This document shows, piece by piece, positions 7,807-18,200 of a DNA stretch of 64,000 nt. A program made the position numbers and the translations under genes. The notes beneath the pieces were generated by a model that saw only the letters and a program-made list of their open reading frames with translations, did not search any database and was not told the DNA's origin. Positions within the stretch are counted from its first letter, which is position 1, and each line of letters opens with the position of its first letter. Origin of the DNA: Rhodophyticola sp. CCM32 (GTDB taxonomy: Bacteria > Pseudomonadota > Alphaproteobacteria > Rhodobacterales > Rhodobacteraceae); contig NZ_CP038492.1 of assembly GCF_004751985.1 (NCBI RefSeq), forward strand, positions 1,364,001 through 1,428,000, written 5' to 3'.

Positions 7807-9336
7807 TCAGCCACGCTCCAGTATCATGATCTGAAGGGCGGCGCGCCGGGCGGTATCTTCCAGCCCCAAAGCGCGGAACAGGCGCAGGGCATCGGCCATG
7901 TCATCCATGTCTCCGCCGCCATTGCCTAAGGTTCGTGCGGCGCGGAGCAGGGCCTCCCCCGTGCGCCCCAGGTTGAGAAGCCGGGTGAAGCGTTCGGGCG
8001 GCGTGGTGTCGGCAAAAGCCGTGGCGACAGCAACAGCGGCGGTGGCGGACCCGGCGGGGGCGGCGCCCGGATCTTCGCCGCGGGCAATGGCAAATAGGCG
8101 CTGCTCAGGCCCGTCCTGGGCCACGGCGGCCTGGGCCACGGCCTCGTAGAGCGGGGAAAGCAGACCCACCCGGCGGGCCAGTATGGCGGCCTCACCCGTC
8201 AGGGGCATGCGCAGCAGGCGGTCGGCGTAAAGCGTGGCGAAAGGCACTTCCAGCCCGGCCTGCCGCATTGCGGCCCAAACATCGGGCAGGCGGCGGGTGA
8301 TTGCGGCGGGATCGCCCGCAAGAAGGGCCGCATCAAAGGCCTGCAGGGCCGCGACCCGGTCCCAGACGCCGCCCGAGGCGGCGGGGACGCGGGCAGTGTA
8401 GATGGCCAGCCATTCCTCGGGCGCGATTGCGCCTGCGCGCATCAGGCGTTCAGCCGCGTCAAGCTGCGCCCGCCAGCCTGCCAGATTTGACAGATCCGCA
8501 TGGGCAAAGGCCAGGGGGAGTGCTGTGGAGGGCGGGCGTTCGCCAAGCGAGATCAGCATCTGGTAGTGCAGCGGCGTCATCTCAGCGGGGAGCGGCGGAA
8601 GCGGGTCCCCCTCAAACAGTTCCGGGTCAAGGAAACGCGCGATCAGGTCGGCCTCATCCGGGGTGATATAGCCAAGCGCCTCTCCGGTGCCGAGGGAAAG
8701 TGCGGCGGCGGGCCAGTCCCCGCTGCGCGCGAGGCAGAAAATCCGCGCCGGGAAGGTGGGGGCGATATCAGGGCTGGCGCGCATGGCGGCACAGGCCCGG
8801 TCCGCCTGTCCGGTCAGCAGGCTGACATCGAACCAGCGCCGAAAGATGCGCGGATCGGCGGGACCGGCCCGTTCCATCAGCGCCCGCGCCGGGGCCAGCG
8901 CGCCGCGGGCCAGCAGCAGATCAAGCCGGGCGATGAACAGCGCCGCATCAGTGCCCGCGTCGCGGGGCGGATCCAGTTCGGCCAGGGCAAGTTGCTGCGT
9001 GAAGCCCAGCATTGCGGGCAACCCCTCGGCCGGTTGCGACAGCATCAGGCGGGCCAGTGTCTCGGGCGGGCTGTCGGCCCAGAGATCCGGCGGCAGGCCC
9101 GTGGTGCTGAAAGGCAGAATGCCGACCGCGTCCAGACGCACCTGCCCCAGGGGCATCACGGTGATGGTCTGCGGTGCGGCCGTGGTGGCGATATTGGCAT
9201 GGGGCCGGGTGATGGTATCAGACAGCCAGCCGGGGGCGGAGAGCGGCGCATCGCTGTCGAAGCTCTGGGCCGGCACCGGGGTGGTCACCAGGGCCAGAGG
9301 ACAGAACAGGGCGCAGAAAAGGGCTTTAATCCGCAT
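7807..9336 (-). CDS. Conserved exported protein of unknown function
   Basis: 509 residues with a signal peptide (MRIKALFCALFCPLALVTTPVPAQS). The rest is Ala/Leu-rich and looks alpha-helical and repeat-like (many LLARGALAPARALMERAG-type helices), resembling a tetratricopeptide-like solenoid, but no catalytic motif is visible. It sits between a one-helix membrane protein and xerD, and the overlapping starts and stops suggest one operon. I know this as a hypothetical gene seen next to aroK/xerD in Rhodobacteraceae. A periplasmic scaffold role is only a guess. Confidence 0.75.
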   Translation of the reverse strand: MRIKALFCALFCPLALVTTPVPAQSFDSDAPLSAPGWLSDTITRPHANIATTAAPQTITVMPLGQVRLDAVGILPFSTTGLPPDLWADSPPETLARLMLSQPAEGLPAMLGFTQQLALAELDPPRDAGTDAALFIARLDLLLARGALAPARALMERAGPADPRIFRRWFDVSLLTGQADRACAAMRASPDIAPTFPARIFCLARSGDWPAAALSLGTGEALGYITPDEADLIARFLDPELFEGDPLPPLPAEMTPLHYQMLISLGERPPSTALPLAFAHADLSNLAGWRAQLDAAERLMRAGAIAPEEWLAIYTARVPAASGGVWDRVAALQAFDAALLAGDPAAITRRLPDVWAAMRQAGLEVPFATLYADRLLRMPLTGEAAILARRVGLLSPLYEAVAQAAVAQDGPEQRLFAIARGEDPGAAPAGSATAAVAVATAFADTTPPERFTRLLNLGRTGEALLRAARTLGNGGGDMDDMADALRLFRALGLEDTARRAALQIMILERG

Positions 9337-9460
9337 CAAGCACCACCGGCTGTGTCACCTGGCGCGTGACCGGGACCATCAGACCGGAATAGGAATAACC
9401 CACAAGTGCCAGGACCGACAACAAAATCAAAACAACCAAAAGCTTGATCAACCGCCCCAT
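9326..9460 (-). CDS. Small single-pass membrane protein
   Basis: 44 residues: MGRLIKLLVVLILLSVLALV forms one transmembrane helix, followed by a short tail (PVTRQVTQPVVLDAD). The ATG at 9460 has GAAGG upstream. Its 3' end overlaps the start of the next exported protein by 11 bases, implying coupling. No function is known. Confidence 0.65.
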   Translation of the reverse strand: MGRLIKLLVVLILLSVLALVGYSYSGLMVPVTRQVTQPVVLDAD

Positions 9461-9565
9461 TATGCCCTTCGATCTGCCTGTTTGTGCGACGTTTGCCGCC
9501 GCTTCGCCTTTACTATAAGCCATTGAAGGCGGAATTACGCCAGCCTCGGGGGACATTTTTTAGTG

Positions 9566-10132
9566 ATGGGCGAAACCATGCCAAAGAACCGGCTGCGACT
9601 GACCAGAACACTGGTGCTGGTGGGTATGATGGGGGCGGGCAAAACCGCGATCGGGCGGGCGCTGGCGGCACGATTGCGGGTTGAGATGTGCGATTCAGAC
9701 GCGGAGATCGTTGACAGTGCGCGGATGTCGATTGCCGAGATATTCGAGCGCGACGGAGAGGCGTTTTTTCGCGACCGGGAGCGCGAGGTGATCGCCCGGC
9801 TGCTGGAGGGCGCGCCCTGCATTCTGTCGACCGGTGGCGGTGCCTGGCTGTCGCCCGAGAACCGGCAGATGATTTCAGCCCGGGCGGCGGTTTTGTGGCT
9901 GGAGGCGGATCTGAATCTGTTATGGGCCCGTGTCCGGCGCAAGACGACCCGGCCCCTGCTGCATACCGAAAACCCGCGCGACACGCTGGCAGACCTGCTT
10001 GAGCAGCGCACGCCGTCTTATGCGATGGCTGAATTGAAACTGACGGTGAACCCGGGGTGGAGCATTGCCAAGACCACCGATGCGGTGATGGCCCGGCTGA
10101 TCGCGGCGGATGTGGTGGAGATCGCAGAATGA
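9566..10132 (+). CDS. aroK: Shikimate kinase AroK
   Basis: 188 residues. It phosphorylates shikimate with ATP in the aromatic amino acid pathway. The Walker A loop (VGMMGAGKTAIGRAL), the shikimate-binding Asp region (CDSDAEIVD), the GGG motif (STGGGAWLSP) and the lid arginine segment (KTTRPLL) are all present. The start could be GTG 9563, ATG 9566 or ATG 9578; the ATG at 9566 is used. It overlaps aroB by four bases (ATGA), so the two are translated together. Confidence 0.93.
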   Translation: MGETMPKNRLRLTRTLVLVGMMGAGKTAIGRALAARLRVEMCDSDAEIVDSARMSIAEIFERDGEAFFRDREREVIARLLEGAPCILSTGGGAWLSPENRQMISARAAVLWLEADLNLLWARVRRKTTRPLLHTENPRDTLADLLEQRTPSYAMAELKLTVNPGWSIAKTTDAVMARLIAADVVEIAE

Positions 10133-11237
10133 CGATGGAAACGGTGCATGTGCCGCTTGATGACCGGGCTTATGATGTGCGGATCGGGCCGGGGCTTCTG
10201 GCGCGGGCGGGGGGTGAGATTGCCCCGCTTCTGAGCCGCCCCCGTGTCTGGGTGATCAGCGAAGACACCGTGGCCGGTCTGCATCTGGCGGCGCTGCGGG
10301 CTGGGTTATCTGCCGATAATGTGGTGATGGAGGCCTTGATCCTGCCCCCCGGTGAGGCGAGTAAAAACTGGGCCTCCCTGATGCAGGTGGTGGAGTGGCT
10401 GCTGGACCAGAAGGTTGAGAGGGGGATATCGTCATCGCCTTCGGCGGTGGCGTGATCGGCGATCTGGTGGGGTTCGCCGCTGCGATCCTGCGGCGCGGGG
10501 TGCGGTTTGTGCAGGTGCCGACCAGCCTGCTGGCGCAGGTCGACAGCTCGGTCGGGGGCAAGACCGGGATCAACACGGGTCATGGCAAGAATCTGGTCGG
10601 GGCGTTTCATCAGCCCGCTTTGGTGCTGGCCGATATCGCGGTTCTGGGAACGCTGACAGAGCGGGATTTTCTGGCAGGGTATGGCGAGGTTGCAAAATAC
10701 GGGCTGCTTGGGGATGCGGATTTCTTTGCCTGGCTGGAAGAGAACGGCCCGGCGCTGGCGGCGGGCGATATGGGCCTGCAACAGGCTGCGGTGCGCCATT
10801 CGGTTCAGATGAAGGCCGATATCGTGCGGCGCGATGAAACTGAGCAGGGGGACCGTGCGCTATTGAATCTGGGCCATACATTCGGTCACGCGCTGGAGGC
10901 GGCGACGGGGTATTCAGACCGTTTGCTGCATGGCGAAGGCGTGGCGATCGGCGCGGCCCTGGCCTTTGAGGTCTCGGCCCGGATGGGGCTGTGCGCGCAG
11001 GAAGAGCCGGGCCGGGTCAGGGCGCATTTGTCCGAGATGAAGATGAAGCGGGATCTGGCTGATATTTATGGAAAATTACCGGATGCCGATGCGCTTCTGG
11101 CGCTGATGGGGCAGGATAAGAAAGTGGTGGATGGGCAGTTGCGCTTCATTCTGGCGCGCGGCATCGGGGAGGCGTTTGTGACCGCGGATGTGCCGCAGGG
11201 TTTGGTGCGCGATGTGCTGGTAGACGCGCTGAATTAG
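10129..11237 (+). pseudogene. aroB: 3-dehydroquinate synthase AroB, frameshifted in this sequence
   Basis: The first part runs from ATG 10129 (MTMETVHVPLDDRAYDVRIG) to about base 10425 and stops out of frame at 10455; the second part continues in another frame from the same point (DIVIAFGGGVIGDLVGFAAA) to 11237. Adding one G to the G5 run at 10421-10425 restores a full-length enzyme of about 369 residues with the NAD-binding GGGVIGD motif, the DSSVGGKTGIN segment and the metal-binding His region (NLGHTFGHALE). AroB makes 3-dehydroquinate, the first ring of the shikimate pathway, so loss would mean aromatic auxotrophy. A homopolymer sequencing error is more likely than a real mutation. Confidence 0.88.
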
Positions 11238-11241
11238 AGTG

Positions 11242-11340
11242 AAATCGTTTCAGTCTTTACCATCCTCATCGAAATTCGCGTTCGAGATCAGCAGCTTGCT
11301 GATCGAGAGGCAGAGAATTTTGATTCAGATTAAACGATTT
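11242..11340. repeat. Nested palindromic intergenic repeat, copy 1 (about 100 bp)
   Basis: The ends are AAATCGTTT and AAACGATTT, with internal mirrored segments (GAATTTTGATT and AATTCGCG-type) and a central GATCAGCAGCTTGCTGATC hairpin, so the whole element folds as a long stem. Its reverse complement matches 50220-50319 over the whole length, including a 26-base identical stretch. It follows the aroB stop directly. Confidence 0.85.
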
Positions 11341-11350
11341 CTACTTTAAA

Positions 11351-11415
11351 CGTTTTCCTGCAGGAAAACGGCAGGGAAAACTGGAGTTTTCCCGTTCGGA
11401 ATTCTGCAGAATTCC
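11351..11415. repeat. Triple-palindrome repeat, copy 3 of the double-palindrome family
   Basis: Three perfect palindromes in a row: CGTTTTCCTGCAGGAAAACG, then GGGAAAACTGGAGTTTTCCC and GGAATTCTGCAGAATTCC. The last two match copies 1 and 2 apart from changed centre bases, which keep the palindrome. It lies between convergent aroB and gpt, ten bases beyond the gpt stop. Confidence 0.85.
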
Positions 11416-11424
11416 GGTGACCGG

Positions 11425-11931
11425 TCAGTCGGTGCCGCGATAGGGTTCCACATATTGCAGGGCCATATCCCATGGAAAGAAAATCCATGTGTCCTGGCTG
11501 ACCCCGGTGATGAAAGTATCCACCATCGGTTCGCCTTTCGGCTTGGCATAAACCGTGGCGAAATGGGCCTTGGGATACATCGCGCGGACCACTTCCAGTG
11601 TTTTGCCCGAATCCACCAGATCGTCGATCACCAGAATACCTTCACCATCGCCCATCAGTTCCGGGTCGGGCCGGTTCAGCACCTGCGCGTCCCCTTGAGT
11701 CTGATGGTCATAACTCTTGATCGAAATCGTGGCGACCTGACGGATATCCAGTTCCCGCGCGACGATCATGGCTGGCGCCATGCCGCCCCGTGTGATGGCC
11801 ACAATCGCGCGCCACGCGCCGTCTTTGCCCGGGCCGCGTTTGTCCAGCCGCCAGGCCAGGGCGCGGCTGTCCCGGTGAATCTGATCCCAGGAGATGTGGA
11901 AGCCTTTCTCATGGGGCAGGGGTGTCACCAT
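11425..11931 (-). CDS. gpt: Xanthine(-guanine) phosphoribosyltransferase
   Basis: 168 residues, a type I phosphoribosyltransferase of the Gpt family. It converts xanthine and/or guanine plus PRPP to the nucleotide for purine salvage. The PRPP-binding motif [17 protein letters not shown] is clear, with the flexible-loop region SIKSYDHQ and the base-binding [10 protein letters not shown] near the C-terminus. It lies two bases downstream of fabI in the same direction, so they are probably co-transcribed. Confidence 0.9.
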   Translation of the reverse strand: MVTPLPHEKGFHISWDQIHRDSRALAWRLDKRGPGKDGAWRAIVAITRGGMAPAMIVARELDIRQVATISIKSYDHQTQGDAQVLNRPDPELMGDGEGILVIDDLVDSGKTLEVVRAMYPKAHFATVYAKPKGEPMVDTFITGVSQDTWIFFPWDMALQYVEPYRGTD

Positions 11932-11932
11932 C

Positions 11933-12745
11933 TTACGGGCCCTTCTTTTCCAAAGACATGTCCGGGGCCTCGGGGTTTTTCATCCCGATCACATGATAGC
12001 CCGCATCCACATGATGCACCTCTCCGGTGACCGCGCTGGACAGGTCGGACAGGAAATAAAGCGCGGATTTTCCCACCTCCTCCTGGCTGACCGTGCGGCG
12101 CAGCGGCGAATTGTTTTCATTCCATTTCAGAATATAGCGGAAATCGCCGATGCCGGAGGCCGCAAGCGTCTTGATCGTGCCCGCAGAGATTGCGTTGACG
12201 CGAATCCCATCCCGGCCCAGATCCTCGGCCAGATACATCACCGAGGCCTCCAGCGCCGCCTTGGCCACGCCCATGACATTGTAATGGGGCATCACCTTTT
12301 CCGACCCGTAATAGGTCAGCGTCAGCAATGAGCCGCCATTCGGCATCATCTTTTCGGCCCGCTGGCAAATCGCCGTGAAGGAATAGACCGAGATATTCAT
12401 GGTCATGTCGAAATTGCCCGGCGAGGTGTCAACATATCGCCCGCGCAATTCATTTTTGTCTGAAAACCCAATGGCATGCACCACAAAATCCAGGCTGCCC
12501 CAGGCCTCTTTCAGCGCGGCAAACAGGGCATCCATACTGGCCGCGTCCCCCACATCGCAGGGCAGAACGATGTCACTGCCAAGCTCTGCCGCCAGCGGTG
12601 TGACCCGTTTCAGCAATTGTTCACCCTGATAGGAAAAGGCCAGTTCCGCGCCTTCGGCGGCCAGCGCCCTGGCGACCCCCCAGGCAATGGATTTGTCATT
12701 CGCAAGCCCCATGATCAGCCCGCGTTTCCCGCGCATCAACCCCAT
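11933..12745 (-). CDS. fabI: Enoyl-[acyl-carrier-protein] reductase (NADH) FabI
   Basis: 270 residues, the usual length. It reduces trans-2-enoyl-ACP in fatty acid elongation. The FabI form of the NAD-binding loop ([16 protein letters not shown]), the FSYQGE region, and the active-site Tyr-x6-Lys ([15 protein letters not shown]) are visible, as are [12 protein letters not shown] and the C-terminal GYHVIGM. Followed by gpt after one base; upstream is a 150-bp divergent space shared with pdxH. Confidence 0.95.
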   Translation of the reverse strand: MGLMRGKRGLIMGLANDKSIAWGVARALAAEGAELAFSYQGEQLLKRVTPLAAELGSDIVLPCDVGDAASMDALFAALKEAWGSLDFVVHAIGFSDKNELRGRYVDTSPGNFDMTMNISVYSFTAICQRAEKMMPNGGSLLTLTYYGSEKVMPHYNVMGVAKAALEASVMYLAEDLGRDGIRVNAISAGTIKTLAASGIGDFRYILKWNENNSPLRRTVSQEEVGKSALYFLSDLSSAVTGEVHHVDAGYHVIGMKNPEAPDMSLEKKGP

Positions 12746-12898
12746 TTCTGCCCCCGTCCGATCTGGTTTGTCTGACTATCTCATGGGTTTAGGCCATTGA
12801 TCGGGACGCTTCAAGGGAACCCGGACGCTTGCCTTGTCGCCACCCGCTCCCGGCGCTAGGTTGCAGCCCGGCAGGCGCGGCAGGGAAGGCCACAGAAG

Positions 12899-13504
12899 AT
12901 GAGCGACAGAACCGGTGTTTTCGCAGGCGAGGACCCGTTTGCCCTGACGCGCGACTGGTTGGCCGAGGCCGAGGTCAGCGAGGTCAATGACCCGAACGCG
13001 ATTGCCCTGGCAACGGTGGATGCGGATGGGTTGCCCAATGTGCGCATGGTGCTGCTGAAGGAGATCGAGGCGGACGCATTTGTCTTTTACACCAATTATG
13101 GCAGTGCCAAGGGGCGCGAGCTGGACGCCTCGGGCAAGGCCGGGTTTGTGATGCACTGGAAATCCCTGCGCCGGCAGGTGCGGGTTCGCGGCCTGGTGAC
13201 GCGGGAGGAGGGGGCTGCGGCGGATGACTATTACCGTTCCCGCTCGCTCAAAAGCCGGCTGGGGGCCTGGGCGTCGGACCAGTCACAACCGCTTGCCAGC
13301 CGCGCGGTGCTGATGGCGGAGGTTGCCAGGGCCACGGCACAACAGGGCCCGTCTCCGGCACGCCCGCCGTTCTGGGGCGGGTTCCGTCTGCGCCCTGTGG
13401 AGATCGAGTTCTGGGCTGACGGTGCGTTCCGTTTACATGACCGATTCCGTTGGAGTCGGCCTGACGTTTCGTCAAACTGGCGCATCACCCGTTTGAGCCC
13501 ATAA
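12899..13504 (+). CDS. pdxH: Pyridoxamine 5'-phosphate oxidase PdxH
   Basis: 201 residues. This FMN enzyme oxidises pyridoxine or pyridoxamine phosphate to pyridoxal phosphate. The FMN-binding core ([24 protein letters not shown]), the RQVRVRG segment and the C-terminal dimerisation motif ([14 protein letters not shown], then LHDRFRWSR) are all present in order. Divergent from fabI. Confidence 0.95.
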   Translation: MSDRTGVFAGEDPFALTRDWLAEAEVSEVNDPNAIALATVDADGLPNVRMVLLKEIEADAFVFYTNYGSAKGRELDASGKAGFVMHWKSLRRQVRVRGLVTREEGAAADDYYRSRSLKSRLGAWASDQSQPLASRAVLMAEVARATAQQGPSPARPPFWGGFRLRPVEIEFWADGAFRLHDRFRWSRPDVSSNWRITRLSP

Positions 13505-13667
13505 TTGCCTATCGGACCTAAGTCGTTAATATTAGTTAATAATATATCATTTTCACGCTGCATGAAATATTATATCATTGTTTTAAATGTATAAATTCTT
13601 CTTGCACGTTCTGTCACAAACGTACAAGCCTGATTTAGGGACAGTTTAAATTTAAGGCCCAAAGAAC
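13505..13667 (+). promoter_or_regulatory. AT-rich leader of the cold-shock gene
   Basis: This 163-bp stretch is strikingly AT-rich compared with its surroundings (for example ATTAGTTAATAATATATC and a TATATCATTGTTTTAAATG segment). AT-rich promoters and long leaders are typical of cold-shock genes. No specific element could be defined by eye. Confidence 0.45.
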
Positions 13668-14204
13668 ATGGGAAACATCCAGATGTCGGATGACATTGAA
13701 GAATTAGCGACGCCGGTCCTGGGCCGGGTCAAGTGGTTTGATGTGGCCAAGGGATTCGGCTTTATTGTTGCCGATCATGGCGGCCCGGATATTTTGTTGC
13801 ACGCGAATGTTTTGCGGAATTTCGGGCAGGGGTCGGTTGCCGACAATGCCCGGATCACCGTGGTGGTGCAGCAGACCGACCGGGGTGCGCAGGCCCAACA
13901 GGTTCTGGAGATTATTCCGCCCGAAACCGACCCCGATGATATCGACCTGGGGACGATCGCGGAGCTTGATTCCGATGCGCCTTATCTGGCCGCCCGCGTC
14001 AAATGGTTCGACAAGGCAAAAGGGTTTGGATTTGTAAATATCTTCGGGCATCCTGAGGACGTGTTTGTGCATGTAGAGGTGTTGCGCCGGTTCGGTCTGG
14101 CCGATCTGCAGCCGGGCGAGGCCGTGTCGGTTCGTGTGGCTGCCGGGCCGCGGGGCAAGATGGCCGCCGAAGTGCGCAGTTGGGATTACGTCCAAGAGGA
14201 ATGA
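13668..14204 (+). CDS. Cold-shock protein with two CSD domains
   Basis: 178 residues holding two cold-shock nucleic-acid-binding domains: the first at about residues 19-85 ([18 protein letters not shown]), the second at about 107-172 ([18 protein letters not shown]). Each keeps the RNP1-type K-G-F-G-F and a degenerate RNP2 ([16 protein letters not shown]). Double-CSD proteins are usual in alphaproteobacteria and act as RNA chaperones. A second in-frame ATG at 13683 is an alternative start. One base separates its stop from the next gene. Confidence 0.9.
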   Translation: MGNIQMSDDIEELATPVLGRVKWFDVAKGFGFIVADHGGPDILLHANVLRNFGQGSVADNARITVVVQQTDRGAQAQQVLEIIPPETDPDDIDLGTIAELDSDAPYLAARVKWFDKAKGFGFVNIFGHPEDVFVHVEVLRRFGLADLQPGEAVSVRVAAGPRGKMAAEVRSWDYVQEE

Positions 14205-14205
14205 C

Positions 14206-14676
14206 ATGCGAATCGTTGCGGCGCTGCTGGCGTTTGTGTTTTCCGCCGGTGTGCTGTTGGCGGATTGCCGCCCCGATCAGGTGGAGTTGCGGGGGGCGTT
14301 CGGCAAGGCGCGTTTTCTTGTCGAACTGGCCGATACACCCCGTGAACGGGCCGTTGGGCTGATGCATCGCGAAAGCATGGCCGCGACTGCCGGTATGATC
14401 TTCATCTACGAACAGCCGCAAGCGGTCAGTTTCTGGATGGAGAATACGCTGATCCCCCTCGACATGATCTTCATTGATCAAAGCGGCACCGTGGCCCGCA
14501 TTCACGAAAACGCAATCCCGCTGGACCGGACGCCTATCCCAGGCGGGGCGGATATACTGGCGGTGCTTGAGATCAATGGCGGGCTTGCCGCGCAGATCGG
14601 TCTGGCTGCGGGCGATGTCCTGCGCCATCCGGGCCTGCCACAGGACCTGGCGGTCTGGCCCTGTGCTGCGGATTGA
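14206..14676 (+). CDS. DUF192 family exported protein
   Basis: 156 residues with a signal peptide ([19 protein letters not shown]). The body is a DUF192 domain: [20 protein letters not shown], then [20 protein letters not shown] and the DMIFIDQSG strand. The fold is known but the function is not. It follows the cold-shock gene after one base, so it is probably in the same transcript. Confidence 0.85.
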   Translation: MRIVAALLAFVFSAGVLLADCRPDQVELRGAFGKARFLVELADTPRERAVGLMHRESMAATAGMIFIYEQPQAVSFWMENTLIPLDMIFIDQSGTVARIHENAIPLDRTPIPGGADILAVLEINGGLAAQIGLAAGDVLRHPGLPQDLAVWPCAAD

Positions 14677-14723
14677 AACAAGCCCTTTCCAAGCCGCGCC
14701 TGCCGCGATAGAGGGACAGCGTT

Positions 14724-14800
14724 CGGGGCGTAGCGCAGCCTGGTAGCGCGTCTGTTTTGGGTACAGAAGGTCGTGAGTTCGAATCTCGCCGCCCCGACCA
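14724..14800 (+). tRNA. tRNA-Pro (anticodon TGG)
   Basis: A full cloverleaf: acceptor CGGGGCG pairs with CGCCCCG, followed by the discriminator A and an encoded CCA. The anticodon stem TCTGT/ACAGA encloses the loop TTTGGGT, giving anticodon TGG at 14758-14760. The T-arm contains GTTCGAATC. Length 77 nt. Confidence 0.96.
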
Positions 14801-15279
14801 TTTCATATCATCCACAAGATTTTGCGTCTCTTCTGCCGCAGCCCGCTATCTGTGGTGAAAATATGGCGAAGCTTCACCCTTTCTGTCAGCTTTGGCGGAT
14901 AACCGCCTATGCTGTCTGGGCTTTTTCCACATAGGGGATGTCGCGTCAGACGGGCCTGAATCAGGTGTTGCCACGGCCGAATGGGTTTGGCGGCAATTGC
15001 AAGCCAAAAAATGATCACAAAACTGTAAAAAATGCGTTGACCCGACCGGGCTTCATACGTCAGGTTGTGTGGGCCGGTTCGATCAGCACAATATATAGTG
15101 TGGGCGGACCGGTGGGGAACAGACCAGCTTTTCATGATGCGCATGCGGTGTACGGGCATGCCAGCGGGCCCATTCGGGGCACGATCAGATGGTGTTGGCC
15201 GTTCAGAAGATAAGATGGTTCGAGCCGGGATCACACCGGCAAGGCCGCAGGGGACAACAGGTTAGTTACAGAGGCAGCC
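14801..15279. other. Non-coding space between tRNA-Pro and nrdJ
   Basis: 479 bp without a convincing gene. It contains a NrdR box (15086-15101) and presumably the nrdJ promoter and a leader of about 170 bases. I looked for a cobalamin riboswitch because the downstream enzyme needs B12, but could not recognise a B12 box. Confidence 0.5.
15086..15101. promoter_or_regulatory. NrdR box upstream of nrdJ
   Basis: GCACAATATATAGTGT matches the NrdR consensus acaCwAtATaTwGtgt at 15 of 16 positions. NrdR represses ribonucleotide reductase genes, usually from two boxes about 31 bases apart; only this one is clear here. Confidence 0.75.
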
Positions 15280-18200
15280 ATGAAAATTGAACGCAGATTC
15301 ACCACCGAAGGCGCGGACACCTATGCCGGGCTCGACTTCACAATTACCTCGTCTGAGATTCGCAATCCTGACGGCACAATCGTTTTCAAGCTTGACGCGG
15401 TCGAAGTGCCTGCCGGCTGGAGCCAGGTTGCCTCTGATGTGATTGCGCAGAAATATTTCCGCAAGGCGGGCGTGCCGGCGGCTTTGCGACCGGTGAAGGA
15501 AAAAGGTGTTCCCGTGTTCCTGCAGCGCCACGTGGCCGACGAAAAGGCGCTGGAGGCCCTGCCGGAGGACCAACGCTATGGCGGGGAGACATCTGCCAAG
15601 CAGGTCTTCCGGCGTCTCGCAGGGGCCTGGGCCTATTGGGGCTGGAAAGGCGGCTATTTTTCGGGGGAGAAAGCCGCCCGCGCCTATTTTGACGAAATGC
15701 AACTGATGCTGGCGCGCCAGATGGCGGCGCCGAATTCTCCGCAATGGTTCAACACCGGGTTGCACTGGGCCTATGGCATCGACGGCCCGGCGCAGGGCCA
15801 CCATTATGTGGATTACAAGACCGGCAAACTGACGAAATCATCCTCGTCTTACGAGCATCCGCAACCCCATGCCTGTTTCATTCAGGGGGTGAAGGATGAT
15901 CTGGTGAATGATGGCGGGATCATGGACCTTTGGGTGCGTGAGGCTCGGCTGTTCAAATACGGCTCGGGCACGGGCACCAATTTCTCGCATCTGCGTGGCG
16001 AGGGGGAAAACCTGTCGGGCGGTGGAAAATCCAGCGGGCTGATGGGCTTTCTGAAAATCGGCGACCGGGCGGCGGGCGCGATCAAATCAGGCGGCACAAC
16101 CCGGCGCGCGGCCAAGATGGTGATCGTCGATGCGGACCATCCGGATATCGAAGAGTTCATCAACTGGAAGGTGATCGAAGAGCAGAAAGTCGCCTCGATC
16201 GTTGCCGGATCGAAGATGCATGAGAAGATGCTGAACGGTATTTTCGAGGCGATCCGCACCTGGGACGGTGCGCTTGAGGATGCGGTTGACCCGAGCGCCA
16301 ACAAAAGTTTGAAAACTGCAATTCGGGATGCCAAAACAGTGGCAATTCCCGAAACATACATCAAGCGCGTGTTGGATTATGCAAAGCAGGGCCATACATC
16401 AATCGAGTTTCCGACCTATGATACGGACTGGGATTCCGAGGCTTACAGTTCTGTCTCCGGCCAGAATTCCAACAATTCCATCCGCGTCACTGATGCGTTT
16501 CTTGCGGCGGTTGAAAATGATGAGAACTGGGACCTGATCAACCGGATCAACGGCACGGTGTCGAAAACCGTCAAGGCCCGGGACCTGTGGGAAAAGGTCG
16601 GCCATGCGGCCTGGGCCTGTGCCGATCCGGGCATCCAGTTTCATGACACGGTGAACGCCTGGCATACCTGCCCAGGCGATGGCGCGATCCGCGGGTCCAA
16701 CCCGTGTTCGGAATATATGTTCCTTGACGATACGGCCTGCAACCTGGCCTCGATGAACCTGCTGACCTTCTATCATGAGGGCACATTCGACGCCGAGGGG
16801 TATATCCACGCCACACGGCTCTGGACCCTGACGCTGGAAATCAGCGTGATGATGGCGCAATTCCCCTCGAAAGAGATTGCGCAACTGTCCTATGATTTTC
16901 GGACGCTTGGCCTGGGCTATGCCAATATCGGCGGGCTGCTGATGAATATGGGCCTTGGCTATGACAGCCCCGAGGGCCGCGCGCTGTGCGGGGCCCTGAC
17001 CGCGATCATGACCGGTGTGGCCTATGCGACCTCGGCCGAGATCGCCTCGGAACTGGGGTCGTTCGCGGGTTATGAGCGCAATCGCGAACATATGCTGCGG
17101 GTGATGCGCAACCACCGGACGGCGGCTTATGGCCGGACCGAGGGCTATGAGGATCTGGCCGTCAAACCGGTGCCGCTGGATCAGGTGCATTGCCCGGACC
17201 CGTCGCTGGTGGCGCTTGCCAAACAGGCCTGGGATGAAGCGCTGGAATTGGGTGAGAAACACGGCTATCGCAACGCGCAGTCAACGGTGCTTGCGCCCAC
17301 CGGCACAATCGGTCTGGTGATGGATTGCGACACCACAGGGGTCGAGCCTGATTTCGCGCTGGTGAAATTCAAGAAACTGGCGGGTGGCGGTTATTTCAAG
17401 ATCATCAACCAGTCGGTTCCCGCCGCGCTGGAGGGTCTTGGCTACAGTTCCAGCCAGATCGAGGAGATCGTGTCTTACGCGGTTGGTCACGGAACCATTG
17501 GCAATGCGCCCGGCATCAACCACACCGCGCTGATCGGCCATGGCTTCGGCCCGGCAGAGATCGAGAAGATCGAGGCAGCCTTGCCCTCGGCTTTCGACAT
17601 CCGCTTTGTGTTCAACCAATGGACCCTGGGGGAGGAATTCTGCACCCAGACCCTGGGCATCCCGGCGGCGCAACTGAATGACCCGACCTTTGACATGCTG
17701 CGGCATCTGGGCTTCTCGAAAGCCGATATTGATGCCGCGAATGACCATGTCTGCGGGACAATGACCTTGGAGGGCGCGCCGTTCCTGAAGGACGCGCATC
17801 TTAGCATTTTTGACTGCGCAAACCCGTGCGGTAAAAAAGGCAAGCGGTTCCTGTCTGTCGACAGCCATATCTATATGATGGCAGCGGCGCAGAGCTTTAT
17901 TTCAGGCGCGATCTCCAAGACGATCAACATGCCGAATGACGCAACCATCGAGGATTGCCAGAAAGCCTATGAGCTGTCCTGGTCGCTCGGGGTGAAGGCG
18001 AATGCGTTGTATCGCGACGGCTCGAAACTGTCGCAACCTCTGGCCGCCGCGCTGGTCGAGGATGACGAGGACGCCGCCGAGGTTCTGGAAAGCGGCAACA
18101 CGATGGAGAAGGCGCAGGTTCTGGCCGAGAAGATCATCGAGAAAGTGGTGATCAAAGAGGTCATCCGCGCCCATCGTGAAAAGCTGCCCGAACGCCGGAA

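Noticed and set aside
14803-15234. 143-codon minus-strand open frame upstream of nrdJ
   Set aside because: Composition looks like untranslated GC-rich sequence, no family resemblance, no ribosome-binding site, and it covers the NrdR box and the nrdJ leader.
15100-15279. Possible cobalamin riboswitch before nrdJ
   Set aside because: I could not find a B12 box or the conserved core; a covariance-model search (Rfam cobalamin) would decide.
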